Shown: positions 1 to 6,528 of the stretch, in pieces
Numbering within the stretch: position 1 is the stretch's first letter
Layout of the letters: every line of letters starts with the position of its first letter
NCBI GenBank assembly: GCA_020832725.1
Contig: JAFIEC010000272.1
Location: 1-15,727 of the forward strand
Direction of reading: 5' to 3'
From: Paracoccaceae bacterium
GTDB taxonomy: Bacteria > Pseudomonadota > Alphaproteobacteria > Rhodobacterales > Rhodobacteraceae
Length of the DNA: 15,727 nucleotides
Made by a program: the position numbers and the translations under genes
Notes under the pieces: model-generated
Seen by the model: the letters and a program-made list of their open reading frames with translations, nothing else
Databases searched by the model: none
Told to the model about the DNA's origin: nothing

Positions 1-48
1 CGCACCACCCCCCGGGGATGCGGCGCGCGCCCCGTCCTGCATGCTCAT
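1..48 (-). CDS. Partial 5' end of a gene, probably TRAP transporter permease
   Basis: The first 16 codons of a minus-strand reading frame are present and run off the left edge of the window. The ATG (46-48 on the plus strand) is preceded by a GGGAGAG ribosome-binding site six to eight bases upstream. The visible peptide, MSMQDGARAASPGGGA, is too short to identify. The gene lies 101 bases downstream of the TAXI receptor gene on the same strand. In TAXI-type TRAP systems a fused small/large membrane permease usually follows the receptor, so that is the inferred product. The start and ribosome-binding site are seen directly. The function comes only from context, and the frame could be spurious because the sequence is so short. 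Confidence 0.4.
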   Translation of the reverse strand, partial: MSMQDGARAASPGGGA

Positions 49-98
49 GTCGCTCTCCCGTGGTCGACGGGGGCGTGACATCGCCCCTCTCGTCTGGT

Positions 99-125
99 CC
101 GGGGCCCGAATCTCCCGGGCCCCGG
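99..125. promoter_or_regulatory. Strong intergenic hairpin between the TAXI gene and the next gene
   Basis: A perfect 10-bp stem, CCGGGGCCCG at 99-108 paired with CGGGCCCCGG at 116-125, encloses a 7-base loop. It starts 25 bases after the TAXI stop codon. No run of T follows it on either strand, so it does not look like a complete intrinsic terminator. In operons of binding-protein-dependent transporters, hairpins after the receptor gene often stabilise its mRNA or lower expression of the permease genes. That role is inferred here. Confidence 0.5.
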
Positions 126-149
126 TCTGTCATGCAAGGCCGGACAGGC

Positions 150-1127
150 TCAGCCGCGCAGGTCCTCGGGGATATCGATCCCGTTCTCGAGGAACCAGCG
201 CACGGCACCCGGGTGGAACGGAAGGAAGCCGTTGTTCACCGCGTTCTCGGGAAGGGTCGCCCGGGCCGCCGCGTGGATCTGGACCATGCGGTCGTTGTTC
301 TCCATCACCAGACGCGTGATCTCGTAGGCGAGGCTTTCGGGCATGTCGGCCCGGACCACGGCAAAGTTCCACATCGCCACCGAGGGCTGATCCTCGGCCT
401 GCACGGTGTAGCTGCCTGCGGGGATGGTGAAGGGCGACACTTCGGGGAAGTTTTCGAGGATGGAGGTGTGCTCTTCGGGAGAGAAGGTGAAGACACGCAC
501 ATCCGCTTCGGCCGCCAGCTGCGAGAAGGCACCGATCGGCACGCCAGCGGCAAAGACGAAGGCATCGATCAGCCCGTCCTTGAGCTGGCTTGCGGCATCG
601 GACGCCCCGGCGAACGAGACATTGGCATTCACGTCCAGCGACTCGAGGAAGCGCGGCCAGTAGGTGCCGGGCGTGCCGCCCGCCGGTCCGACGCTGACCC
701 GCTTGCCTGCAAGGTCGGCAACGCTCGAGATGTTGGCGCTGCGCATGGCGACGCCCTGAAACGGCGTCTCGTACATCGGGAACAGCGCGCGCACGTCGGT
801 ATGCGGCAGGCCGGGCGCAAGTTCGCTCTCGCCGATCCAGGCCTCGTACATCGGGCCCATGGTCACCAGGCCGATATCGTGCTCGCCGGTCTGCACGAGT
901 GTGACGTTCTGGACGGGGCCGCCCGTCACCTCGCCGCTGGCGTTGATCCCCAGAGCCTCGCCGATGAAGGCGGCAAGGCCGTTGCCGTAGACGAAATAGA
1001 CACCGCCCTGGCTGGCGGTGCCCACTGTCAGATCGCTGGGCCAGCCCGTGCGATCCTGTGCGCTTGCTGCCCCCGCAACAAGTGCGAGGCTGGCGGCCGT
1101 GGCCGCAAAGATGGTGCGAATGGTCAT
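150..1127 (-). CDS. TAXI-family TRAP transporter solute-binding protein
   Basis: This is the periplasmic receptor of a tripartite ATP-independent periplasmic (TRAP) transporter of the TAXI type, which captures a small solute and delivers it to a membrane permease. The protein has 325 residues, the usual length for the family. Residues 1-23 form a signal peptide with cleavage after ASA and before Gln24. The mature N-terminus carries the family hallmark GTASQGGVYFVYG (residues 36-48), followed by a segment on lack of substrate bias (LVTMGP, 88-92) and the second-lobe entry DLAGKRVSVGPAGGTPGTYW (138-157). The start was chosen because GGAGG lies six bases upstream and a signal peptide follows immediately; upstream extension of the frame looks non-coding. 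An AraC-type regulator lies upstream and a probable permease begins downstream. The substrate cannot be read from the sequence; TAXI proteins are known to bind compounds such as glutamate, but most are uncharacterised. Confidence 0.93.
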   Translation of the reverse strand: MTIRTIFAATAASLALVAGAASAQDRTGWPSDLTVGTASQGGVYFVYGNGLAAFIGEALGINASGEVTGGPVQNVTLVQTGEHDIGLVTMGPMYEAWIGESELAPGLPHTDVRALFPMYETPFQGVAMRSANISSVADLAGKRVSVGPAGGTPGTYWPRFLESLDVNANVSFAGASDAASQLKDGLIDAFVFAAGVPIGAFSQLAAEADVRVFTFSPEEHTSILENFPEVSPFTIPAGSYTVQAEDQPSVAMWNFAVVRADMPESLAYEITRLVMENNDRMVQIHAAARATLPENAVNNGFLPFHPGAVRWFLENGIDIPEDLRG

Positions 1128-1205
1128 GTCTATCCTCCCAAGACCTTTGGCGCGCAGAGGGCCAGAACCGGCCCCCCCGACCCTGCGTGCACCACCCGCC
1201 CCGTC

Positions 1206-1252
1206 CTGCCCATGCGCGCCATGATCTGTGTCAAGCGTCGCATCCGGATGCG
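1206..1252 (-). promoter_or_regulatory. Candidate regulated promoter of the TAXI gene
   Basis: On the minus strand a perfect -35 hexamer TTGACA lies at 1229-1234. With a 17-base spacer the -10 position would be 1206-1211 (GGGCAG), a poor match to TATAAT. Four bases upstream of the -35 box is a perfect 14-bp palindrome, CGCATCCGGATGCG (1239-1252), whose centre would be near -45 from the inferred start. A weak -10 box with an operator at that position is typical of activator-dependent promoters. A second weak pair on the same strand is TTGCCA (1310-1315) and TAGGGT (1288-1293) with a 16-base spacer. The motifs are seen directly; their use is inferred. Confidence 0.35.
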
Positions 1253-1338
1253 TGCGGTCCCGTGCCGGGGGACTGCGCGATGCAGCCACCCTAACGCGCG
1301 CGCCCATTGTGGCAAGCGGTTTGTCATTCTTACCAATT

Positions 1339-1379
1339 CGACGCAGCGTCGCGGAAGCTGCACGTGCCCTCTTCAGGGC
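1339..1379. other. Small hairpins at the 3' end of the AraC gene
   Basis: Two short perfect stems lie here. One is GCCCT/AGGGC (1366-1379, 4-base loop), which overlaps the AraC stop codon. The other is CGACG/CGTCG (1339-1351, 3-base loop). Neither is followed by a T run on the minus strand. They may slow or partly terminate transcription between the regulator and the TAXI gene, but stems of this size are common in DNA this rich in G and C. Confidence 0.2.
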
Positions 1380-2314
1380 TGAACCACGCCCGGGTGGTCC
1401 GGCACCATGCGGCCCCGCCAGGGCAGGGCGCGGTTCGGATCGGCCTCGGCCAGGGCCGTGGCCCGAAAAGCGCTCGGGCTGGTGCCGGTATGGGCGCTAA
1501 AGACGCGCGAGAAATGCGCTGCCGACAGGAATCCCAACTGGGCCGCAACCTCGCGCACCGGCATCCGGCTGCTTTCCAGAAGGCGGCGGGCCTCGAACAG
1601 GACCCGCTCCTGCACGAAGTCATGGGCCGTGCGCCCCGAGACGGCGCGACAGACGCGCGCCAGATGCGTGGGCGTGACTCCCAGCCCGCGGGCATAATCC
1701 GCCACGCTCGCGCCATCGCGAAAATCACGCTCCACCAGCGTGGCAAAGCGCACCATCAGCCGATCGGCTGCGCTTTCTTCACCGCCATCGGAAGCGCTGC
1801 GGCGGGCGTGGCGGGCAATGGTGACGCTGAGCAGGCCTGCCAGCGCCTGGGCCGCAAGGCGCGCTTCGGCCGGGGCTGTGGCATCGGCGGCTGTGACGCT
1901 CTCGGCAGCCAGACGATCCAGCAGTGCCGTGATCTCGCCCTGCTCCGCCATGCCCAGCCTGCCGGTGTGCAGCGGCGTCGCCCCGAGTGCCAGGGGCAGG
2001 TCCGGCGACAGGAAGACAACCTGTCCCAGACTGCCCCGCACGGCCTCGAAGCAGTGGATGACGCCTGCGGGCACGAAATGGGCGCTGGGCGCCATCCAGC
2101 CGCGTCTGCGCCCCGCCACCGTCAGCCGGCCGCTGCCGCGTCCGAACCAAAGCAGGCAATGGCGCGAAAGCGCCCGCAGCGCCTCGGTCCGCCATCGGTC
2201 CCCGCGCAGCATCACGCCGAGCGGTACCATCTCGACAAGCTTCGAAAGGGGGGGCTCTGTCCCCGAATTCACCTGGTGAGGCGACCGAAAGGCCGCCCGA
2301 TTGGAAACAGTCAT
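1373..2314 (-). CDS. AraC-family transcriptional regulator
   Basis: This 313-residue protein has the AraC layout. An N-terminal region that looks like a cupin-type ligand-binding and dimerisation domain (about residues 20-135) includes the stretch MAPSAHFVPAGVIHCFE (74-90). A linker follows, then a C-terminal DNA-binding domain of two helix-turn-helix units: SVADYARGLGVTPTHLARV (203-221) and VREVAAQLGFLSAAHFSRVF (253-272), the latter followed by TGTSPSAFR (276-284), the conserved end of the family. The start at 2314 is preferred over an in-frame ATG at 2374 because AGAGG lies nine bases upstream and the best promoter would start transcription near 2359, after the longer start. The neighbouring same-strand TAXI transporter gene is the obvious candidate target, and a dyad over its own promoter suggests autoregulation. 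The ligand is unknown. Confidence 0.9.
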   Translation of the reverse strand: MTVSNRAAFRSPHQVNSGTEPPLSKLVEMVPLGVMLRGDRWRTEALRALSRHCLLWFGRGSGRLTVAGRRRGWMAPSAHFVPAGVIHCFEAVRGSLGQVVFLSPDLPLALGATPLHTGRLGMAEQGEITALLDRLAAESVTAADATAPAEARLAAQALAGLLSVTIARHARRSASDGGEESAADRLMVRFATLVERDFRDGASVADYARGLGVTPTHLARVCRAVSGRTAHDFVQERVLFEARRLLESSRMPVREVAAQLGFLSAAHFSRVFSAHTGTSPSAFRATALAEADPNRALPWRGRMVPDHPGVVQP

Positions 2315-2345
2315 GCTACTCGGCCTCTGATCACCTCCGGCGAGC

Positions 2346-2394
2346 CCGGAATGTCGTTTCCGGTCATGGTACAAAAAGAGATGAATTTTCTCAA
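2346..2394 (-). promoter_or_regulatory. Promoter of the AraC-family gene with overlapping dyad
   Basis: On the minus strand TTGAGA (2389-2394, five of six matches to the -35 consensus) is separated by exactly 17 bases from TACCAT (2366-2371, four of six matches to the -10 consensus). Transcription would begin near 2359, leaving a leader of about 45 bases before the ATG at 2314. Immediately downstream of the -10 box lies a perfect inverted repeat, CCGGAA-N6-TTCCGG (2346-2363), which covers the predicted start point. A protein bound there would block initiation. The motifs are seen directly; repression or autoregulation is inferred. Confidence 0.5.
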
Positions 2395-2482
2395 TCGCTG
2401 CATCTGGGGGGCGGTGGGCGGCAGGACACAGATCATGGTGCCGCCGCGTTCCCAGAGCGGCCGGAATGATTCGCAGGCCGTT

Positions 2483-3424
2483 TCAGGACGCGGGCAGCAC
2501 CTCCCACCCGCCCATGCGGGCCCGCAGCCAGGTGCGCTGGCGCTTGGCATAGCGGCGCGAAGCGACGATCGCCCGATCACGCGCCTCCTCCAGCGACAGG
2601 GCCCCCTCCAGATGGGCCCGCAGTTCCGCAGCCCCGATCGCCCGTGTCCAGGGCGCACCCTCCTGCCAATGGGGCAGGGCCGCGCGCACCTCGTCCAGCG
2701 CACCGCCCGCCAGCATCGCGTCGAAGCGCGCGGCGATGCGCGCGGCCAGCACGTCGCGCGGCGGGTTGACCATCAATGCCGTCGCGCCCGACAGGGGCAG
2801 CAGCGGGCGCTTCGGCGCGGCCTGCCAATCTGACAGCCCCCGTCCCGTGGCGCGCAGCACTTCCCATGCGCGCAGCACGCGGGCGGGATTGGCCGCATCG
2901 AGCCCCGCCAAAGTTGCCGGATCCCTGCCGCGCAGTTCGTCCACCAGTGCTGCCAGCCCCTTTGCCTCCAGCCGCGCGACGGCCTCTTTTCGAATAATCG
3001 CAGGTGTTTGCGGTATATCATTAAGGCCTTGCGTCAATGCCGACAGGTAAAGCCCTGTTCCACCGACAATCACCGGTGTCGGCGCGCCCGCCGTCAGCAG
3101 CGGCTCCACGTCGCGCAGCCAGGCGCCCACGGAATAGCTGGCCTCGCGCGGCACGTGGCCGTAAAGGCGATGGGGAACCGCTTCCTCCTCCTGCCGTGAG
3201 GGGCGCGCGGTCAGCACGCGCCAGTCGGCATGGACCTGCAGCGCGTCGGCATTCACCACCTCCCCGCCCAGATGCCGCGCAATCTCCAGCGCCAGCGCGG
3301 ACTTGCCGCTGGCGGTCGGTCCGGCGATGAGCACCGGACGCCCCGGAGACAGCCGCGCCGCAAGGCCTGCGGGCAGGCGGGCGGATTCTGTCTTGGCAGT
3401 GTCGCACTTCGCCATTGATGCCAT
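2483..3424 (-). CDS. miaA: tRNA dimethylallyltransferase MiaA
   Basis: MiaA transfers a dimethylallyl group from dimethylallyl diphosphate to N6 of adenosine 37 in tRNAs that read codons starting with U, which improves decoding. The product has about 313 residues, normal for the family. Residues 35-42 form the P-loop GPTASGKS. The prenyl-acceptor region NADALQVHADWRVLTARPS follows, and further along are GGTGLY and the DIPQTP motif. The C-terminal part has the basic segment ASRRYAKRQRTWLRAR, typical of the tRNA-binding end. The start is uncertain: ATG at 3424 (MASMAKCD) and ATG at 3415 (MAKCD) are both possible, with only a weak purine-rich site upstream. The gene is divergent from pyrH with about 80 bases between them, and is followed on the same strand by the AraC gene after a 168-base gap. 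No clear terminator is visible. The substrate of MiaA comes from the isoprenoid pathway served by dxr in this same window. Confidence 0.95.
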   Translation of the reverse strand: MASMAKCDTAKTESARLPAGLAARLSPGRPVLIAGPTASGKSALALEIARHLGGEVVNADALQVHADWRVLTARPSRQEEEAVPHRLYGHVPREASYSVGAWLRDVEPLLTAGAPTPVIVGGTGLYLSALTQGLNDIPQTPAIIRKEAVARLEAKGLAALVDELRGRDPATLAGLDAANPARVLRAWEVLRATGRGLSDWQAAPKRPLLPLSGATALMVNPPRDVLAARIAARFDAMLAGGALDEVRAALPHWQEGAPWTRAIGAAELRAHLEGALSLEEARDRAIVASRRYAKRQRTWLRARMGGWEVLPAS

Positions 3425-3505
3425 CGCCCATCTGAGACATTTTCCGCCACGATCCGTCAGACCCACGCACGTCCGCGCCGCGGGCAGACCCGACAGGAGC
3501 GTCCC

Positions 3506-4258
3506 ATGCCCGAGACACCGGCCCACCAGGTTCCCGCAGCGGGCACGCCCATGCCGTGGAAGCGCGTCCTTCTCAAGATCTCGGGCGAGGCGCTCATGGG
3601 CTCGCAGGGCTATGGTCTGCACCCGCCCACGGTCGAACGCATCGCATCCGAGGTCAAGCGGGTGCACGATATGGGCGTGGAGATCTGCCTTGTGATCGGG
3701 GGCGGGAACATCTTTCGCGGGCTGCAGGGCTCGGCCCAGGGGATGGAGCGGACCACCGCGGATTACATGGGTATGCTGGCCACGGTGATGAACGCGCTGG
3801 CCATGCAGGCCTCGCTCGAGGCGCTGGGGGTGCATACGCGGGTGATCTCGGCCATTCCCATGGATCAGGTCTGTGAGCCCTACATCCGCCGCCGTGCCGT
3901 CCGCCATCTGGAGAAGCAGCGCGTCTGCATCTTTGCCGCCGGGACGGGCAACCCGTATTTCACCACCGACACCGCCGCCACCCTGCGCGCCAACGAGATG
4001 GCCTGTCAGGCGATCTTCAAGGGCACCAAGGTGGATGGTGTCTATGACAAGGACCCGGTCCGCCATCCCGATGCCGTCCGCTATGCAACCGTCAGTTATG
4101 ACGAGGTTCTTTCCCGCAACCTCAGGGTGATGGATGCCTCCGCCATCGCGCTGGCGCGCGACAACGGTTTGCCGATCGTCGTCTTCTCGCTGGACGAGCC
4201 GGGTGGCTTTGCGGGGGTTCTCAGCGGTGAAGGCACCTATACAATCGTGCATCATTGA
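3506..4258 (+). CDS. pyrH: UMP kinase PyrH
   Basis: PyrH phosphorylates UMP to UDP with ATP, the committed step toward UTP and CTP, in the cytoplasm as a hexamer of the amino acid kinase fold. The 250-residue product shows the family motifs in order: LLKISGEAL (22-30), the phosphate-binding GGGNIFRG (65-72), GTGNPYFTTDTAA (146-158), the base/nucleotide site DGVYDKDP (177-184) and MDASAIALARDN (209-220). An N-terminal extension of about 15 residues precedes the kinase core. The start has an AGGAG site six bases upstream (3495-3499). It heads the plus-strand cluster, 48 bases before frr. Unlike the enterobacterial arrangement, tsf and rpsB are not directly upstream; miaA lies there on the opposite strand. 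A weak sigma70-like pair, TTGATG (3415-3420) and CATTTT (3438-3443) with a 17-base spacer, could drive it. Confidence 0.97.
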   Translation: MPETPAHQVPAAGTPMPWKRVLLKISGEALMGSQGYGLHPPTVERIASEVKRVHDMGVEICLVIGGGNIFRGLQGSAQGMERTTADYMGMLATVMNALAMQASLEALGVHTRVISAIPMDQVCEPYIRRRAVRHLEKQRVCIFAAGTGNPYFTTDTAATLRANEMACQAIFKGTKVDGVYDKDPVRHPDAVRYATVSYDEVLSRNLRVMDASAIALARDNGLPIVVFSLDEPGGFAGVLSGEGTYTIVHH

Positions 4259-4306
4259 CGCTATAGACCGGCGCAGGCACCCGGATGCGAACGACAGGGG
4301 CGGAGC

Positions 4307-4870
4307 ATGTCTGACGATATCGAGATCGACATCGACGATCTTACCCGGCGCATGGATGGCGCCATGACGGCATTGAGGCAGGAATTCGCCTCGCTGCGCA
4401 CGGGCCGGGCCTCGGCCTCGATGCTGGATGCCATCATGGTCGATGCCTACGGATCGGCCTTGCCCGTGAACCAGTGCGGCACCGTCAATGTGCCCGAGCC
4501 GCGGATGATCACGGTCAATGTGTGGGACAAGGGCCTTGTCTCCAAGGTGGAGCGTGCGATCCGGGATTCGGGTCTGGGCATCAACCCCATGGTTGATGGA
4601 CCCATCATCCGCCTGCCGATCCCCGAGTTGAACGAGGAACGCCGCCGCGAGCTTGCGCGCGTCGCCGCCCAGTATGCCGAGAGCGCCCGGGTGGCGATCC
4701 GCAACGTGCGCCGCGACGGCATGGACCAGATCAAGAAGGCCAAGGGCGCGGGCATGAGCGAGGACGACCAGAAGATCTGGTCGGACGAGATACAGGAACT
4801 GACCGACCGCATGATTGCCGTTGTCGACAAGACACTGGCCGCCAAGCAGGAAGAAATCATGCAGGTCTGA
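4307..4870 (+). CDS. frr: Ribosome recycling factor
   Basis: RRF acts with EF-G to split the post-termination ribosome so that subunits can be reused. The product has 187 residues, the standard length, with the three-helix-bundle signatures: the SLRTGRAS segment (29-36) near the N-terminus, the central PxMITVNVWD stretch, and the conserved PIPELNEERRRELARVAAQ region, followed by the RNVRRDGMDQIKKAKG helix. A GGGGCGGAG ribosome-binding site ends two bases before the ATG. It follows pyrH by 48 bases and precedes uppS by 58 bases, so it is most likely translated from the pyrH transcript. Nothing unusual is seen in the protein. Confidence 0.97.
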   Translation: MSDDIEIDIDDLTRRMDGAMTALRQEFASLRTGRASASMLDAIMVDAYGSALPVNQCGTVNVPEPRMITVNVWDKGLVSKVERAIRDSGLGINPMVDGPIIRLPIPELNEERRRELARVAAQYAESARVAIRNVRRDGMDQIKKAKGAGMSEDDQKIWSDEIQELTDRMIAVVDKTLAAKQEEIMQV

Positions 4871-4928
4871 GGCAGATCCGGCAAAAGCGCCGGGTGTGCA
4901 GGTCGCGAAACCGCAGGGCAGGGAACCC

Positions 4929-5690
4929 ATGGCTCCGAAAGACACGATGCAGGCGGCGGTCGCGTCTCCTGAGACCGGGGGCGGGAATGGCCCGGCTCAT
5001 GTAGCGATCATCATGGACGGCAACGGGCGCTGGGCGACCCAGCGGGGCAGGCCCCGGGTGGCGGGGCACCGCGTCGGTGCCGAACGTGTCCGCGAGATCG
5101 TGCGCGCCTGTCCCGATCTCGGGGTGCGCTATCTCACGCTCTACGCCTTCTCCACCGAGAACTGGAAGCGCTCGGTCGAGGAGGTCATCACGCTGATGGG
5201 CCTCCTTGAGAGGTACATCCTGTCGGAGACCGAAAAACTCTCGCGCGAGGGGGTGCGGGTCCGCTTTATCGGGGACAGGGCACGGCTGAGCGAGCGGTTG
5301 CAGCGCCTGATGGAACGGATGGAGGCGCGGACCTGCGCCAACGACAGGCTCCACCTGACAATCGCCGTCAATTACGGGGCCCGCGACGAGATCGCGCGCG
5401 CCGCCCGCACATTGGCGCGCGATCTGGCCGAGGGGCGCCTGTCGGAGGAAGAGGCCGACGAGACCGCCCTTGGCAACCGGATGGACACGGCGGGGCTGCC
5501 CGATCCTGATCTGGTGGTGCGCACCTCCGGCGAGACGCGGGTCTCCAATTTCCTTTTGTGGCAGTCGGCTTATTCGGAATACCTGTTCACGCGGACGCTG
5601 TGGCCCGATTTCTCGGTCGAGGATCTGCGCGACGCCATCAGCCATTTCGCGGGCCGCGAGCGTCGGTTCGGAGCCGTCGCCCGCAGATGA
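4929..5690 (+). CDS. uppS: Undecaprenyl diphosphate synthase UppS
   Basis: UppS is a cis-prenyltransferase that adds isopentenyl units to farnesyl diphosphate to make the C55 carrier lipid for peptidoglycan and other envelope glycans. The 253-residue protein has the catalytic signature HVAIIMDGNGRWA (24-36), with Asp30 as the magnesium-binding residue, then the GHRVGAERVR helix, LYAFSTENWKR (71-81), VNYGARDEI (148-156), and the C-terminal RTSGETRVSNFLLWQSAYSE segment (198-217) that binds the second substrate. The start at 4929 is chosen for AGGGA four bases upstream; an in-frame ATG lies six codons later, and the frame also stays open upstream into frr without convincing sequence. The stop codon overlaps the cdsA start (ATGA), indicating translational coupling. 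Confidence 0.96.
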   Translation: MAPKDTMQAAVASPETGGGNGPAHVAIIMDGNGRWATQRGRPRVAGHRVGAERVREIVRACPDLGVRYLTLYAFSTENWKRSVEEVITLMGLLERYILSETEKLSREGVRVRFIGDRARLSERLQRLMERMEARTCANDRLHLTIAVNYGARDEIARAARTLARDLAEGRLSEEEADETALGNRMDTAGLPDPDLVVRTSGETRVSNFLLWQSAYSEYLFTRTLWPDFSVEDLRDAISHFAGRERRFGAVARR

Positions 5691-6505
5691 ACGGCATGGC
5701 CGCCCGCTTCGGCGATCTCGGCCCGAGGCTCGTCTCGGGCCTTGTCCTGGCGGCGGTGGGGGTTCTTGCGCTTTGGGCGGGGGGGCTTTGGTTCGGCGCG
5801 CTTGTCTCGCTGGGCGCGGGGCTGATCATGGCGGAAATCGCGGGGCTGCTGGGGAGGGGCGGCGATGCGCCGCTAGGTCCGGGGCCGGGGCGGCTGCGCG
5901 CGGGTGCGCTCGGTGCCGTCGCGGCGGGCGGCATGATGGCGGCGCTGGTGCTGGGCGGGGCCATCGCGCCGCCGCTTCTGGTGGTGGCCCCGGCGCTGGC
6001 AGCCCTGTTGCTACCCGAGGCCCGGTTGCGGGCGCTGGCCTATGGGCTTGCGGTGCTGCTGGGTGCCTGGATGGTGGCGCGGCTGAGGATCGATTTCGGC
6101 GCGCTCTGGGCATTGTGGCTGATCCTTGTGGTCGTGGCCAGCGATGTGGCGGGGTATTTCGCGGGCAAGGCGATCGGCGGGGCAAGGCTCTGGCCCGCGA
6201 TTTCGCCGGGCAAGACATGGTCGGGCACGGTGGCCGGCTGGGCGGGGGCGGCGCTTGTGGGCGGGGTCTTTGCGCTGCCGCTGGGCGCGGGCGCGGCCCT
6301 TGTGCCTGTGTGGGTTGTGGTTGCCATGGCCGGTCAGGCGGGCGATCTTGCGCAAAGTGCGCTCAAGCGGCGGGTCGGGGCCAAGGATTCCTCGCATCTG
6401 ATCCCGGGGCATGGCGGGGTATATGACCGGTTCGATGCGCTGGTGGGGGCGGGCTTTGCTGTGCTGCTGCTGCTTCTGGCGGGGCTGATACCGCCGGGCC
6501 TCTAG
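5687..6505 (+). CDS. cdsA: Phosphatidate cytidylyltransferase CdsA
   Basis: CdsA makes CDP-diacylglycerol from phosphatidic acid and CTP in the inner membrane, the branch point for phospholipid synthesis. The 272-residue protein is very hydrophobic, with about seven to eight membrane segments. It ends with the full family signature between Ser224 and Asp250: SALKRR, then AKD, then HLIPGHGGVYDRFD. An earlier conserved piece is SDVAGYFAGKAIG followed by ISPGKTWSG (172-180). The start at 5687 overlaps the uppS stop by four bases; ATG at 5696 is a possible alternative. It is somewhat shorter than the E. coli enzyme, as is common in alphaproteobacteria. Its substrate CTP is derived from the UMP kinase product of pyrH in the same cluster. 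Confidence 0.95.
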   Translation: MNGMAARFGDLGPRLVSGLVLAAVGVLALWAGGLWFGALVSLGAGLIMAEIAGLLGRGGDAPLGPGPGRLRAGALGAVAAGGMMAALVLGGAIAPPLLVVAPALAALLLPEARLRALAYGLAVLLGAWMVARLRIDFGALWALWLILVVVASDVAGYFAGKAIGGARLWPAISPGKTWSGTVAGWAGAALVGGVFALPLGAGAALVPVWVVVAMAGQAGDLAQSALKRRVGAKDSSHLIPGHGGVYDRFDALVGAGFAVLLLLLAGLIPPGL

Positions 6506-6528
6506 GCCGCGCGGGGAACGGAGGGGCG

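Noticed and set aside
1130..1363. Possible small gene between the TAXI and AraC genes
   Set aside because: The minus-strand frames here have no ribosome-binding site or recognisable composition, and the region carries promoter-like and palindromic elements instead.
18..1382. Plus-strand 454-codon open frame antisense to the TAXI gene
   Set aside because: The minus strand has a signal peptide, ribosome-binding site and TAXI motifs; the plus-strand translation has no recognisable fold and is rich in Arg/Gly/His, typical of a shadow.
2314..2374. Longer start for the AraC gene at ATG 2374
   Set aside because: The best promoter would start transcription after this ATG, no ribosome-binding site precedes it, and the added residues are not AraC-like.
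1307..2833. Plus-strand 508-codon open frame across the AraC and miaA genes
   Set aside because: It spans two opposite-strand genes and their intergenic region, with low-complexity composition and no motif.
3425..4945. Long open minus-strand frame continuing upstream of miaA across pyrH and frr
   Set aside because: It is antisense to two clear genes and shows no family motifs before the miaA core. The frame stays open because of strong third-position G/C bias.
5470..6426. Gly/Ala/Arg-rich plus-strand open frame overlapping uppS and cdsA
   Set aside because: It is a different frame of the real genes; its glycine-rich composition is what GC-rich hydrophobic codons give when shifted.
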